A DNA stretch of 42,522 nt from an uncultured Granulosicoccaceae bacterium (GCA_938020525.1 CALIHW010000125.1:1-42522), one strand, 5' to 3'. Counted from the stretch's first letter, positions 10,377 to 21,087 are shown. Notes: generated by a model not told the origin, from the sequence alone. Numbers and translations: made by a program.

Positions 10377-10419
10377 CAATTCTGGTTGTCAGTTTGGGTT
10401 ATCAATTCTGGTTGTCAGT
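10377..10419. repeat. 17-bp direct repeat in the ileS leader
   Basis: The unit caattctggttgtcagt occurs at 10377-10393 and again, identical, at 10403-10419, with a third degenerate part-copy (tctggttgccaat) just before the first. The repeats fill the 111-bp gap between ribF and ileS, upstream of the ileS GTG. Confidence 0.85.
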
Positions 10420-10470
10420 CCCGGGTTTATCCCGGCTATCGGTATCGGATTATCCGTTCTCGATAGTGTG

Positions 10471-11415
10471 TTAAAATCGTTGCGTAGTGTTGGTAAACCA
10501 TTGTCGGGCGTTTTGCTCATCAGTTGCAATAGCGGCCTTTAGCTCATCCAGGCTGGCAAATTTTTTTTCATCTCTGAGTTTGTGCAGAAACGATACGCGT
10601 AGTCGTTGCCGATAGAGATCGGAATTGAAATCCAGCAAGTGGACTTCAAGGCTTAGTCGTACACCTTTGACGGTCGGCTTGACACCTACATTGGCAATGC
10701 CCTGCTGCACCTGATTTCTTGGCCCGGCTATCGAAACTGCGAATACGCCGCGCAATGGCGGATTTAGTCCGTTGAGCGCGATATTCGCTGTTGGAAATCC
10801 AATGGTCCTGCCAAGTTGAGCACCATACTCAACCCGCCCTTCAATAGAATAGTCCCGACCAAGCAATTCTGCAGCCGTTGCCAGATTGCCGTCCTCTATC
10901 AGGTTGCGCACCCGGGTACTCGATATGCGTTCTTCGGCAAAACGAAGCGTTTCTGCCTGTTGCAGTGTAAACCCGTACTGGCTGCTTGCCTGTTGTAAGG
11001 TCGCGAAAGTACCGCGTCTGTCTTTGCCAAACCGGAAGTCGTCACCAATAAGCAGGTATTTTGTATTGAGTCCATCGATCAGCACCCGCTTAATAAATTC
11101 GTCGGCACTGGAATTGGCAAGCGCCTGGTTGAATCGCAGAAGCAGCAACTGATCAAGACCTCGTGATGTCAGTTGTGTGATTTTCTCGCGGCAGCTGGTC
11201 AATCGATTGGGGCGTTTATCTTCAGGTAGAAAATACTCAACCGGTAGTGGCTCAAAACTTACCGCGCAGGCACGTAACGACGCTCCGTTTGCCTGATCAC
11301 AAACAGTTTTGATCAAATGTTGATGGCCGATATGTACACCATCAAAATTGCCGATTGTTACTGCACAACCGCGATGTTGATCGCCAAGGTTGTACAGGCC
11401 GCGTATGAGTTCCAC
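10471..11415 (-). CDS. ribF: Bifunctional riboflavin kinase/FAD synthetase
   Basis: RibF phosphorylates riboflavin to FMN and adenylates FMN to FAD. The N-terminal nucleotidyltransferase domain has GNFDGVHIGHQ (a HxGH motif) near residue 23 and SSTRVRNLI near 170; the C-terminal kinase domain has GRTIGFPTANI. The 314-residue length is typical. The start is a GTG codon (MELIRGLYNL matches homologues), with no clear ribosome-binding site. It lies between murJ (65 bp away) and ileS. No FMN riboswitch is evident upstream. Confidence 0.96.
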   Translation of the reverse strand: MELIRGLYNLGDQHRGCAVTIGNFDGVHIGHQHLIKTVCDQANGASLRACAVSFEPLPVEYFLPEDKRPNRLTSCREKITQLTSRGLDQLLLLRFNQALANSSADEFIKRVLIDGLNTKYLLIGDDFRFGKDRRGTFATLQQASSQYGFTLQQAETLRFAEERISSTRVRNLIEDGNLATAAELLGRDYSIEGRVEYGAQLGRTIGFPTANIALNGLNPPLRGVFAVSIAGPRNQVQQGIANVGVKPTVKGVRLSLEVHLLDFNSDLYRQRLRVSFLHKLRDEKKFASLDELKAAIATDEQNARQWFTNTTQRF

Positions 11416-11480
11416 TAGATAGAGTTCACTTGTAATGACGGAGACGTCATTGTTTAAAGCAGGTTGCAGCTCGATAACTA

Positions 11481-13043
11481 TCAGACACTGTAGTCACCGG
11501 GTCTGAAACCCACTATGAACAGGGTGCCTGCATAAGTCGCTACAGATGCTGCGATTATAGCGCCTAAGCGGGTCGCGCGTTCAATTGCCTGCATTGCCAG
11601 CCAGCTATCAACACTCGGGTTTAAAAGCCAGATCACCACAGCCATCGCAACTGTTGCGATGACCACTCGTTTGAACGTTTTGATCTCGGCTGACTGCAGT
11701 TGATAGATAGTGTCTTTTTTCAGCTGCTGATAGAGCATCAACGCGTTTTGGTTGGCAGAAACCGCCGTTGCGAGTGCCAGGCCCGTGTGTGCGATAGGCA
11801 AAGAAGCGAGCATCATCGCGCCTACAAAAATGATGTTATAGGCCATATTGCTGATCATCGCAATGATGCCAATTCGTACCGGCGTGCGAGTGTTCTGGCG
11901 CGCAAAGAAGCCAGGTGCAAAAATTTTCACCAGCATCATACCGGGTAGTGCCAATGCATAGGCCCTAAGCGCCCAGGCAGACATTTGTATGTCCGTCGCG
12001 CTGAATTCGCCATAACCGAATAAGGTCGCTATCAGTGGTATCGCCAGCAGCAGTAATCCGATTGCTGCCGGTAGGGCGAGTAAAAGTGCAAGGCGTACCC
12101 CCCAGCTCATCGTGCGATCAAAATCGTGTGTTTCCCTGCCAGCGTGAGAGGCAGACAAACGGGGCAGCATTACCGTGCCGATCGCAACTCCGAACACACC
12201 AAGCGGAAATTCCACCAGCCGGTCAGCAAAATAAAGCCAGCTCAGGCTCCCTGCGATAAGAAATGATGCAATGATAGTGTCAAGCAGCAAGTTTATTTGA
12301 CTGACTGATGAACCCAGAATAGCCGGCAGCATTAGTTTTAGAATCTTTTGCACACCGCTGTCTTTCCAACCCCATCTTGGACGCTGTAGTAAGCCAAGCC
12401 GATACATTGACGGCAGTTGAAACAATAACTGCGAGAGTCCTGCAGCAAAGACACCCCAGGCGAGTGCTGTTACTGGTATTGCAAAAAACTTTGCACCCCA
12501 AAGTGCAGCGGTGATAAGACATAAGTTTAGAAGCACTGGTGTAAATGCTGGCACTGCGAACTTCTGAAAGGTATTCAGTACGCTGCCGCAGTAGGCCACC
12601 AGTGATATAAAAAACAGGTAAGGAAAAGTGATTCGTAGTAGTGCGGTAGCTGTGACTGCGCGCTCGCCACCGTTTTCAAAACCGGGGGCAAACAAAGTAA
12701 TCAGGGCCGGTGCACACACGCTGCCAACGATGCTAAGTATTAAAACTATCCAGCCAAGTGTGCCGCTGACCTGTGCTGCCAGAGCGCGGAGCGCTTCCGG
12801 TGAACGTGTTTCCTTGTATTCAGAAAACACTGGCACAAATGACTGGGCAAACGCGCCTTCAGCAAATAATCGGCGAAGGAAGTTCGGGATCTTGAACGCA
12901 ACCAGAAAAGCATCTGTCAAAGCACCTGCGCCAAATACAATGGCAAACACCTGATCACGAATAAACCCGAGAATGCGCGACAGGAAAGTCATGCTGCTGA
13001 CAATGCCGCCCGAGCGTAGCAGGTTGAATTTCACGCTTTTCAC
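11481..13043 (-). CDS. murJ: Lipid II flippase MurJ
   Basis: MurJ (MviN) flips the peptidoglycan precursor lipid II across the inner membrane. The product has about 14 hydrophobic helices, with the family N terminus [19 protein letters not shown] and the [21 protein letters not shown] segment. I place the start at GTG 13043 because known MurJ proteins begin within a few residues of the NLL motif; an in-frame ATG lies at 13070, and longer versions up to 13205 would run towards the rpsT promoter. Transcription is divergent from rpsT, and ribF follows. Confidence 0.93.
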   Translation of the reverse strand: MKSVKFNLLRSGGIVSSMTFLSRILGFIRDQVFAIVFGAGALTDAFLVAFKIPNFLRRLFAEGAFAQSFVPVFSEYKETRSPEALRALAAQVSGTLGWIVLILSIVGSVCAPALITLFAPGFENGGERAVTATALLRITFPYLFFISLVAYCGSVLNTFQKFAVPAFTPVLLNLCLITAALWGAKFFAIPVTALAWGVFAAGLSQLLFQLPSMYRLGLLQRPRWGWKDSGVQKILKLMLPAILGSSVSQINLLLDTIIASFLIAGSLSWLYFADRLVEFPLGVFGVAIGTVMLPRLSASHAGRETHDFDRTMSWGVRLALLLALPAAIGLLLLAIPLIATLFGYGEFSATDIQMSAWALRAYALALPGMMLVKIFAPGFFARQNTRTPVRIGIIAMISNMAYNIIFVGAMMLASLPIAHTGLALATAVSANQNALMLYQQLKKDTIYQLQSAEIKTFKRVVIATVAMAVVIWLLNPSVDSWLAMQAIERATRLGAIIAASVATYAGTLFIVGFRPGDYSV

Positions 13044-13208
13044 GTGGCTGGATTCCACGATGCACGCCATGGTGCGGAACCCGGTTTGGCTGTAGATGTC
13101 CGCCGTGCCGTAAGCAACTCGGTGTTGTCTGCTGGCTTTGTATTGCGTGCAAGTTTTGCGCGAGAGAAAACACCGGCCAATACATTGCTCGAATGCCTGC
13201 CGCATTGG

Positions 13209-13237
13209 TTGACAACGGACAGAGCACGGACGATACT
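13209..13237 (+). promoter_or_regulatory. Strong sigma70-type promoter of rpsT
   Basis: TTGACA (13209-13214) and GATACT (13232-13237) are separated by exactly 17 bp. This predicts a start near 13244 and a 5' leader of about 42 nt before the rpsT start codon. Confidence 0.8.
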
Positions 13238-13285
13238 GTTCGGCTGGATTTCCGATTTCTCTTTCACTTTTCCCAGGAGAACGAC

Positions 13286-13546
13286 TTGGCGAACTCCCCC
13301 CAAGCGAAAAAACGTGCTCGTCAGGCAGAAAACAGACGTACCCGCAACGCTGGTATGCGGTCTATGATGCGTACTCATGTGAAGCGTGTTGTGGCGGCTA
13401 TTGGCAGTGGCGACAAAACGGCTGCATCTGAAGCTTACACCGCAGCGGTTCCTGTGCTGGACAGCATGGCCAGAAAAGGTCTGGTGCACAAGAATAAGGC
13501 AGCGCGATACAAAAGCCGTCTGAACGCCCAGATACAAGCACTTTAG
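13286..13546 (+). CDS. rpsT: 30S ribosomal protein bS20
   Basis: The 86-residue product starts [14 protein letters not shown] after the initiator and is rich in Ala, Lys and Arg, as expected for bS20, which binds 16S rRNA. The start codon is TTG at 13286, with an aggaga ribosome-binding site 5 nt upstream. Escherichia coli rpsT also uses a UUG start, where poor initiation is part of autoregulation, so the same may hold here (inference). A 15-bp tandem duplication straddles the stop codon: IQAL-TAG is followed in frame by IQAL-TAA. Confidence 0.96.
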   Translation: MANSPQAKKRARQAENRRTRNAGMRSMMRTHVKRVVAAIGSGDKTAASEAYTAAVPVLDSMARKGLVHKNKAARYKSRLNAQIQAL

Positions 13547-13560
13547 ATACAAGCACTTTA
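13531..13560. repeat. Perfect 15-bp tandem duplication across the rpsT stop
   Basis: gatacaagcacttta occurs twice, back to back. The first copy contains the last codons and part of the TAG stop of rpsT; the second preserves the frame and ends in TAA, so read-through would add only four residues. Confidence 0.95.
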
Positions 13561-13569
13561 AAAGTTGCG

Positions 13570-13594
13570 GTTGCTTTTCAGCAACCCTTTTATC
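13570..13594 (+). terminator. Intrinsic terminator of rpsT
   Basis: A 6-bp stem ggttgc/gcaacc with loop ttttca is followed by cttttat, 24 bp after the rpsT stop. proB converges from the other side. Confidence 0.8.
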
Positions 13595-13655
13595 GTCCGG
13601 GTTAACTACCCAAACAGTTGGCCGATTACCTGATCGGTCGGCGACTATGCGTTTT

Positions 13656-14789
13656 CTACTGTTGGCGGGCATTGACCGCCACCATGTTGTCCCGGTTGAC
13701 CAGTTCCGGTTCATGGGCATAACCCAGGCGCTCACTGATTTTGTCGCTACGGCAACCGATTAATAGTGCTGCTTCTGTGGCGCTGTAGTTTACCAGTCCC
13801 CGAGCAATTTCCTGTCCCTGGGCAGAACAGATCGACACCAGTTCACCACGTCGAAATTCGCCCTCAACACCGGTTACCCCGACCGGCAGCAAGCTGCACT
13901 CGCCATCATTAAGTCTTTTAAACGCACCACTGTCGACCACTATGGTGCCGCGTGCTTTTAACTGATTGGCAAGCCATAGTTTGTGGGCAACCAGTTTTTT
14001 ATGAGTGGCTCTAAGCCGGGTGCCAACAGACTCTCCGCGATACAGTCGCAACAGCACATCGGGTTCCCGACCCGAGGCAATGACTGTATGAGTGCCTGAT
14101 CGGCCAGCTCGTTCTGCTGCCAGAATTTTTGTTTGCATGCCGCCGATAGCCAGCTTGTTAGAGCTGGGCCCTGCGATTTCCAGCAATGCCTCATCACCCG
14201 CAGTTGCGTTACTTATAAGCTCTGCGTCAGCGTGTTTATTTGGATCTTTGTTAAACAGACCTTGTTGGTCGGTCAGAATAATCAATTGATCAGCTGAAAT
14301 TAAATTTGCCACTAAAGCTGCGAGATTATCGTTATCACCCACCTTAATTTCATCAGTGGTTACGGTATCGTTTTCGTTGATGACGGGTAGTACGCCAAGC
14401 TTGAGCAAAGTCGCAAGTGTGCTTTTTGCATTCAGATATCTTTTCCGGTTACTTAGATCGTCATGTGTTAATAGAATTTGTGCAGTGTGCCGTCCATGGG
14501 TTTGAAGTTCGGATTCATAAGCTTTGACCAGTCCCATCTGCCCGACAGCAGCGGCGGCCTGTAGCTCGTGCAGCGCCGTGGGTCGTTCCTTCCATTGCAG
14601 TCTGTGTATGCCTTCTGCAATCGAACCGGATGAAACGAGTACCAGCTCAACACCATCATTCATCAGAATGGCAAACTGCTTTGACCACCGATGAATATTG
14701 CCGAGGTGCAAACCGGTATTGTCAGCGGTGATTAGCGCACTGCCAATTTTTACTACCCAGCGTTGAGTTTTTTCCGGTCTGGTTTGCAT
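13656..14789 (-). CDS. proB: Glutamate 5-kinase with PUA domain
   Basis: ProB catalyses the first step of proline synthesis, phosphorylating glutamate. The amino-acid kinase domain (about 1-260) shows VVKIGSALIT, LVSSGSIAEG, INENDTV and GDNDNLAALVANL, and the C-terminal PUA domain (about 285-370) starts near GTIVVDSGAFKRL. Length (377) fits the proteobacterial two-domain form. It begins 30 bp after the obgE stop, an order (rpmA-obgE-proB) common in gammaproteobacteria. proA is not in the window. Confidence 0.96.
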   Translation of the reverse strand: MQTRPEKTQRWVVKIGSALITADNTGLHLGNIHRWSKQFAILMNDGVELVLVSSGSIAEGIHRLQWKERPTALHELQAAAAVGQMGLVKAYESELQTHGRHTAQILLTHDDLSNRKRYLNAKSTLATLLKLGVLPVINENDTVTTDEIKVGDNDNLAALVANLISADQLIILTDQQGLFNKDPNKHADAELISNATAGDEALLEIAGPSSNKLAIGGMQTKILAAERAGRSGTHTVIASGREPDVLLRLYRGESVGTRLRATHKKLVAHKLWLANQLKARGTIVVDSGAFKRLNDGECSLLPVGVTGVEGEFRRGELVSICSAQGQEIARGLVNYSATEAALLIGCRSDKISERLGYAHEPELVNRDNMVAVNARQQ

Positions 14790-14819
14790 TGGTGGATGTC
14801 TGATGCAGGCTTAAGTTGC

Positions 14820-16034
<1,215 letters not shown>

Positions 16035-16056
16035 TCAGAGCTTTTCGAAAGGCCGG

Positions 16057-16317
16057 TTAAGAGCCTGCGACCACGCTGACGAATTTGCGGTTTTTCGGAC
16101 CGCCAGTGTGGAATTTCACCACGCCATCTGATTTGGCAAACAGCGTGTGGTCCTTACCAACACCCACATTAGTGCCGGCGTGCACTTTAGTACCGCGCTG
16201 TCGAATCAGGATGTTGCCGGCCAGAACCGCTTCGCCGCCGTACTTTTTTACGCCCAGGCGTTTGGATTCTGAATCGCGACCGTTGCGAGTACTACCACCT
16301 GCTTTTTTATGTGCCAT
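16057..16317 (-). CDS. rpmA: 50S ribosomal protein bL27
   Basis: The 86-residue product starts [20 protein letters not shown], the invariant bL27 N terminus that reaches the peptidyl-transferase centre, and continues with GVKKYGGE and [17 protein letters not shown]. The ATG at 16317 has an agga ribosome-binding site 9 nt upstream. The usual partner rplU (bL21) is absent: only 259 bp separate this gene from the divergent ispB, and no bL21-like sequence is readable there. Confidence 0.97.
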   Translation of the reverse strand: MAHKKAGGSTRNGRDSESKRLGVKKYGGEAVLAGNILIRQRGTKVHAGTNVGVGKDHTLFAKSDGVVKFHTGGPKNRKFVSVVAGS

Positions 16318-16576
16318 GTTTAATAGTCCTGGCGAAAATATCGCCTGCATGAAAACTTTTGCTAGCGTCTCGATGACGATAGACCGATAATTTGATTGTG
16401 GCCAGAAAGTCGGGAACCGAATTCGAAAATCGGTATCAATAAAAACGACTTTCAAGTCACCAGCGTCCAAGAAAGCTTGGTGCGCTATTGCTTCAAAATG
16501 CCGAAGGCTACCGGTTTGTGCCGGACGCGCTTCTTCAAACCGCAGAAAAGCCTTTAATAATAGTCCGCCCTACACA

Positions 16577-17620
16577 ATGAGTCAATTAGAAGCGCCTGTC
16601 AGCGTGGCAAACCTGCCACAAAAACCTGATCGTGATTCCGACAATCACGTCGATGAACTGATCGCTGATGTGATGGCAACTGTCAATCATCAGATCCAGC
16701 GTGCATTGCAGTCCGATGTCGTGCTGATCAACCAGATGGGTCACTACATTATTGGTGCCGGTGGCAAACGATTGCGGCCGAAACTGGTGCTGTTGTCAGC
16801 TCTCGCGCAGGGTTATCAGGGCAATCACCACACCAATATTGCTGCGGTTATCGAGTTCATTCATACCGCAACCTTGCTTCATGATGATGTTGTCGACTCA
16901 TCAAGCATGCGCCGAGGGCGTGAAACTGCGAATACTGTGTGGGGTAATGAAGCAGCTGTTCTGGTCGGTGATTTTTTGTACTCCCGTTCTTTTGAAATGA
17001 TGGTTGAAGTCGGGCAGATGCGGGTTATGGAAATTCTGTCTTCAGCGACCAACACTATTGCAGCTGGAGAAGTCATGCAGTTGATGAACATTGGTGAACC
17101 GGATATCGGCGTCGAGCGTTACATGGAAGTGATCAGTGCCAAGACAGGTAAGTTGTTTGAGGCAGCAACGCAGCTAGGTGCTGTGCTGGCTTGCGCGAGC
17201 ACTGATGTTGAGCAGGCGATAGCACGATATGGTGCGCGTCTGGGTTTGGCCTTTCAGTTGATAGACGACGCATTGGACTACACAGCTAAGAGTGATGAGC
17301 TGGGTAAAAATGCGGGCGATGATCTGGCGGAAGGTAAGCCGACGTTACCTTTGATTTATGCGTTGCAGTCTTCAGATAATGCGGACGCTCAGGCAATTCG
17401 TAAAGCTTTGCTTCGGGCTCAGGATAAAGGCCAGTTATCAGATAACGAGGTGCGGCCGGTTGTCGAGCTGGTTTGCCAGTCCGGTGCAATTGAGCGCACT
17501 GTCGAACTAGCACAGCAGCAGGTGGAGTTGGCGGTGCGGGACCTCGATTGTTTGCCAGCTGGTGTCTACAAAGATGCTCTGGTAGCTGTTGCAGAGGCTT
17601 CGGTTAAAAGGCGTTTTTGA
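16577..17620 (+). CDS. ispB: Octaprenyl diphosphate synthase
   Basis: IspB builds the polyprenyl side chain of ubiquinone. The two Asp-rich motifs of trans-prenyltransferases are visible: LLHDDVVDSSSMRRG (first) and QLIDDALDY (second), with GGKRLRPKL near the N terminus for diphosphate binding. The 347-residue length includes an N-terminal extension of about 20 residues relative to E. coli. It is divergent from rpmA, as is usual, and no second gene follows on this strand. Confidence 0.95.
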   Translation: MSQLEAPVSVANLPQKPDRDSDNHVDELIADVMATVNHQIQRALQSDVVLINQMGHYIIGAGGKRLRPKLVLLSALAQGYQGNHHTNIAAVIEFIHTATLLHDDVVDSSSMRRGRETANTVWGNEAAVLVGDFLYSRSFEMMVEVGQMRVMEILSSATNTIAAGEVMQLMNIGEPDIGVERYMEVISAKTGKLFEAATQLGAVLACASTDVEQAIARYGARLGLAFQLIDDALDYTAKSDELGKNAGDDLAEGKPTLPLIYALQSSDNADAQAIRKALLRAQDKGQLSDNEVRPVVELVCQSGAIERTVELAQQQVELAVRDLDCLPAGVYKDALVAVAEASVKRRF

Positions 17621-17648
17621 AACAACCGCACAATCTTTGGTTTACCGG

Positions 17649-19376
17649 CTAACGGATTCTTTGGGCTGGCAATCGTCCAGTTATTCTAAACATTCTTGCC
17701 GCTAGTATGAGTAACAGTACTTGCAGGCTCATTGCGCCTCCCCCGCCGCTGTTACTGTCACCACCTGATGCGCTATTACCACCTTGAGTAGTTATTTCAC
17801 CTTCGGTAACTGCTAACGGTACAGGCTCGCCCTGAATCACAACTTCTGCATGGTTATTGGCTTCGTTTAAGTCAAAAAAACCATCCGGCTCAAGGCGGAA
17901 TGTAATTGTGCGCACGAGATCTTGTTCGAGCCGAAGCTTTACGGCAAGTTCTTGTGTATCGCCAGCAAACGTTGCTGGAATAGAGCAGACCAGGCGCGTG
18001 AGGTCTTCAAGTTCGCACAGTGCAGGTGCTTCAGTGATAGAAGTATTGTTTAGGTCGATGAACAACGTAGCTGACGGAAATGCCCGCGTTGCATCAAGAT
18101 TGCTGACGTTGATTTGAAGCTGATTAGATTCAAGTTGGGTAACATTTAGATCGATATCGATCTCTGCTGTAACGCAGGTACTTTGTTCAAGACGAGTGTT
18201 TATTGAATCAGTGCTGCAGCTGGAGAAGTTGCGTGTAGTGGTCGCACTGATGGCAGAAAACATCAGGTTATCTTCAATTGCATTGCAGGCAGTAGTGTCG
18301 TCATGATCCGCACCGAGGTTATGGCCAATTTCATGCGCTGTTAACAGCACTGGAAACAGGAACGGACGCGACATGCTTACATCATGACCATCAATCCGAC
18401 AGGCAGCACCCTTAAAGGCAAGACCAATTGCCTCATCGTCAGATTGAATTCCGGAAAATAAATGCACCAATCCAAGTTCATCGGGTAACAGCTCTGAATT
18501 AATCCGGTACTCACGAAACGAGTCGAGATGATCTTTTAGTGTTGATGGTAGTTCGGAGCCCGTTGAATCTGGTTCAGGTGGTTTTTCGATAGCGAGAAAA
18601 GATTCATCAGTAACCAACACGATGACATTAACTTTTAAAGCCAGGCCAAATCTTTCACGATAGAGCCCATCAACTGAATTTATGGTTGCGATGGCATTGC
18701 TTAAGCCACGCCCGCCAAGTGCTTCCTGATAAAGTGCATCAATGACGACACCAATTTCCATTACCTGCGTGACATCGCCGATGGTCTGAGTGAGCCTTTC
18801 CGCAACCGGGACAGAAATCTGGTCCAGTTCGGTAAGTGCGTTTAGTGTGGTTCTTCTAAGGATATCGTTGGCGGATTCCGGTGGAGGGATCAGCGGAGCA
18901 AGCATGGTTCTGTTGGCTGAAAAGCCCTTGAACGTGGAAGTTGGATATGATTCTGATGTGAAGTGTGTGCTGGTGCCATGGGCATTTATTGTCCCGGCGA
19001 TGTAGTCACCATCAATGACAACCCTGGCCCAGGAGTTCGGCAGGGATTCAACTATTCCAGCATAGGCGATGCCGCTTTGTTGCAAAGGTGTGCCGTCACT
19101 GCGAACTATGCGTATATCATTTAGTTGAGGGTTTGGTGAAACCAGCAAATGTTCAACACGAAAACCGATACGCACAGCAATGCGCTTTTCGTAGTTGCCA
19201 GTGTAATCGCCTGTATCTGGGCCAGTTTCAGTACCGCTGTTCTGGCCGGATAAACGCTCGACACTCAACAATCCGGCGTTCGAAATGTCTGCTGCCCACA
19301 GTATTGGCGTGGCAAACAAAAGTAGTAAAGAGATCAGCGCGGCGCATCCTTTCGCTGCGATATGCTCTGCATTCAT
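17649..19376 (-). CDS. Secreted metzincin zinc protease with GlyGly-CTERM-like tail
   Basis: The 575-residue precursor has a signal peptide ending near Ala29, a propeptide-like region, a metalloprotease domain with HEIGHNLGADHD (zinc ligands His348, His352, His358; catalytic Glu349), a following LMFSAIS Met-turn and FSSCS element of reprolysin type, and then a CARDB-like beta domain (about 400-520). The C terminus has a Ser/Gly-rich run, a hydrophobic helix and basic residues, the pattern of a GlyGly-CTERM/rhombosortase sorting signal. It is probably released or surface-bound by that route. The ATG has an aagga site upstream. Substrate unknown. Confidence 0.85.
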   Translation of the reverse strand: MNAEHIAAKGCAALISLLLLFATPILWAADISNAGLLSVERLSGQNSGTETGPDTGDYTGNYEKRIAVRIGFRVEHLLVSPNPQLNDIRIVRSDGTPLQQSGIAYAGIVESLPNSWARVVIDGDYIAGTINAHGTSTHFTSESYPTSTFKGFSANRTMLAPLIPPPESANDILRRTTLNALTELDQISVPVAERLTQTIGDVTQVMEIGVVIDALYQEALGGRGLSNAIATINSVDGLYRERFGLALKVNVIVLVTDESFLAIEKPPEPDSTGSELPSTLKDHLDSFREYRINSELLPDELGLVHLFSGIQSDDEAIGLAFKGAACRIDGHDVSMSRPFLFPVLLTAHEIGHNLGADHDDTTACNAIEDNLMFSAISATTTRNFSSCSTDSINTRLEQSTCVTAEIDIDLNVTQLESNQLQINVSNLDATRAFPSATLFIDLNNTSITEAPALCELEDLTRLVCSIPATFAGDTQELAVKLRLEQDLVRTITFRLEPDGFFDLNEANNHAEVVIQGEPVPLAVTEGEITTQGGNSASGGDSNSGGGGAMSLQVLLLILAARMFRITGRLPAQRIR

Positions 19377-19503
19377 GGGACATCCTTACAACGAGTAACC
19401 CTCTTGCCCGAGTATCAAACTTCCTTTCAGGTTTGATAAACAGGTGCACCGGCGGCGCCAAGCTAGATTGTATCAATAATATGACAGTTTGGAAGGTTAA
19501 TAA

Positions 19504-19539
19504 ACATAAAAAAGCCCGCGTGGAACCCCACGCGGGCTT
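19504..19539 (-). terminator. Intrinsic terminator of the repeat-lipoprotein gene
   Basis: On the minus strand a perfect 12-bp stem aagcccgcgtgg/ccacgcgggctt with a 4-nt loop is followed by ttttttat, 38 bp beyond the stop at 19578. It separates this gene from the downstream protease gene. Confidence 0.92.
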
Positions 19540-19577
19540 GGTACAGCTTGTTTAGCGTTGTACTGACTGCTAAGAGC

Positions 19578-20732
19578 TTACTTTGGTTTCACACCAAGCG
19601 CATTTACCGTAGCGATATTCAAATATCTATCCACTGGCAGGCCTTTCTGTCTCTGGAAAGAGTTAACCGCGCGCATAGTATCTGCGCCGATAACACCATC
19701 GATTTCACCTGGGTTGTGGCCGGCAGACTTAAGTGCCCGTTGTATTGATGTGATGCGATCGCGTGTCATGTTGGTGTCGCAGAGGATTTCTCTCCAGTCC
19801 ATCATGCCGTCTTTAACCAGCTTGCGCTTGGTCACGGTTGCATATTTCGCTGGGATTTTGATGCGACGTTCTTTTGCAGGTGTGGCTTCTTCGGTTACTG
19901 CGATGGTTTTGTAAACTGCAGGAACCGCGACCTTGCGAGTTGTCGGAGGTGTTGCAATAACGCTCTTCTCAATAGTGTCGTAAACCGCCGGCACTTCCTG
20001 AATTCTGGTAGTGCCAGGTGTTTTCAGAACGCGCTTTTTAATGGTTTTGAAGGTTGCCGGTACTTCTACCAGGCACATGATCTCACCAGTTGTCTCATCG
20101 ATCTTTTGGATCGGGCCAGTGCCTTTCCTCCAGGTGGTGTGAGCTGGTTTATCCATAACACGCTCGGTAAGAGTCTCATAGACCGCCTTCACTTCAAGTA
20201 TCTTTTTAGCCGCAGGCTTGACCAAAACGCGCTCTTTCACGGTTTTGAAAGTTGCTGGCACGGTGACCAGTTTCTCAGTAGCTTCTTTAACCAATACACG
20301 CTTTTTAGAAGTGGTGAACTTGGCAGGAATGATTTCTATCCGCTCACTGGCTTCTTCTACAAGAATTCGTTCTGAAGCATTGTCGTACTGAGGCGGTACC
20401 CACAGGCGAGTGAAGCACTGACCCGGTTTTGCGCCTGGTGGTAGTAGATCACCTGCGCCGTAGTTTGAATTTGAGCCATTACCGCTCGCCGTACTGCTCT
20501 GCGCCAGCAGAGACTCTCGTTTTGCCAGTTCGGCTTCGCGTGCAGCAAGGGCTGCAGCCTGGGATTCTAGTTTGGATTTCTCCGCCATCAAGGCGTCGTC
20601 TTCACCACCAAGAACCTTATCTCCAACGCCTGCAACGCCGTCTTTCACCTTATCTGCTGTCGAACAGGCAGACAGTGAAGCAACAACTATCGCCGCTGAC
20701 GCGAGTGCTCCGATATTTTTAGTAATTTTCAT
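19578..20732 (-). CDS. Lipoprotein with 23-residue repeats and peptidoglycan-binding domain
   Basis: The 384-residue product has a lipoprotein signal (lipobox Leu-Ser-Ala-Cys, Cys23), a short coiled-coil segment rich in Ala/Glu/Lys (about 45-80), then about eight imperfect repeats of 23 residues of the form KT[VI]xxRVLVKPAxxxxxEVPA[TV][FY], and finally a PG_binding_1 domain (about 325-380; ITSIQRALKSAGHNPGEIDGVIGADTMRAVNSFQ). Start ATG 20732 has a ggaggg site 10 nt upstream; a longer frame reaching 20819 lacks support. It likely anchors to the outer membrane and contacts the cell wall. The role of the repeats is unknown. Confidence 0.85.
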   Translation of the reverse strand: MKITKNIGALASAAIVVASLSACSTADKVKDGVAGVGDKVLGGEDDALMAEKSKLESQAAALAAREAELAKRESLLAQSSTASGNGSNSNYGAGDLLPPGAKPGQCFTRLWVPPQYDNASERILVEEASERIEIIPAKFTTSKKRVLVKEATEKLVTVPATFKTVKERVLVKPAAKKILEVKAVYETLTERVMDKPAHTTWRKGTGPIQKIDETTGEIMCLVEVPATFKTIKKRVLKTPGTTRIQEVPAVYDTIEKSVIATPPTTRKVAVPAVYKTIAVTEEATPAKERRIKIPAKYATVTKRKLVKDGMMDWREILCDTNMTRDRITSIQRALKSAGHNPGEIDGVIGADTMRAVNSFQRQKGLPVDRYLNIATVNALGVKPK

Positions 20733-21087
20733 CAGGGTACGTCCCTCCACAGGACAAATTCGCCAGTTAAAGTGGTTCAAGCGCCCAATGCCGTTCTGGC
20801 GGGGCTGGGTCGCGTGCATTAAATTGTAAGTTTGAACTGCCCGATCTGTCTTGATTGTTGCTGAAATACAACAATGGCAACTGATTGCTATTCAAAATCG
20901 CCAGGTAACGCCAGTTAGAGGCGAAATTACAAGCGAAATATAGAAAGTTAGCCTAAGTCAATGCAAAACAAGCAAATTCGAGCACATCGTGTATTGTTTG
21001 CTGGTTTAAATCAAGGCGTAATCAGCCTAAAAATCAATGTTTTACATTAAAATCTGCCAATACTCAGGCGTCAAAACTTGCTACTAA
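20733..21087. other. Intergenic leader, 355 bp, no gene
   Basis: This AT-rich spacer precedes the repeat-lipoprotein gene. The best minus-strand promoter is ttgcat (20961-20966) with tatatt (20937-20942) at 18-bp spacing, which would imply a leader of about 200 nt. No reading frame or stable hairpin stands out. Confidence 0.4.

Noticed and set aside
10360-10470. T-box or FMN riboswitch upstream of ileS/ribF
   Set aside because: No T-box sequence or FMN-element consensus is visible; the gap is filled by direct repeats.
13040-13735. Minus-strand frame of about 230 codons over rpsT
   Set aside because: It is antisense to rpsT and overlaps proB and murJ; no ribosome site or family features.
16318-16576. 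Degenerate rplU
   Set aside because: No frame shows the bL21 start or its basic C-terminal segment; the gap is also shorter than the gene.
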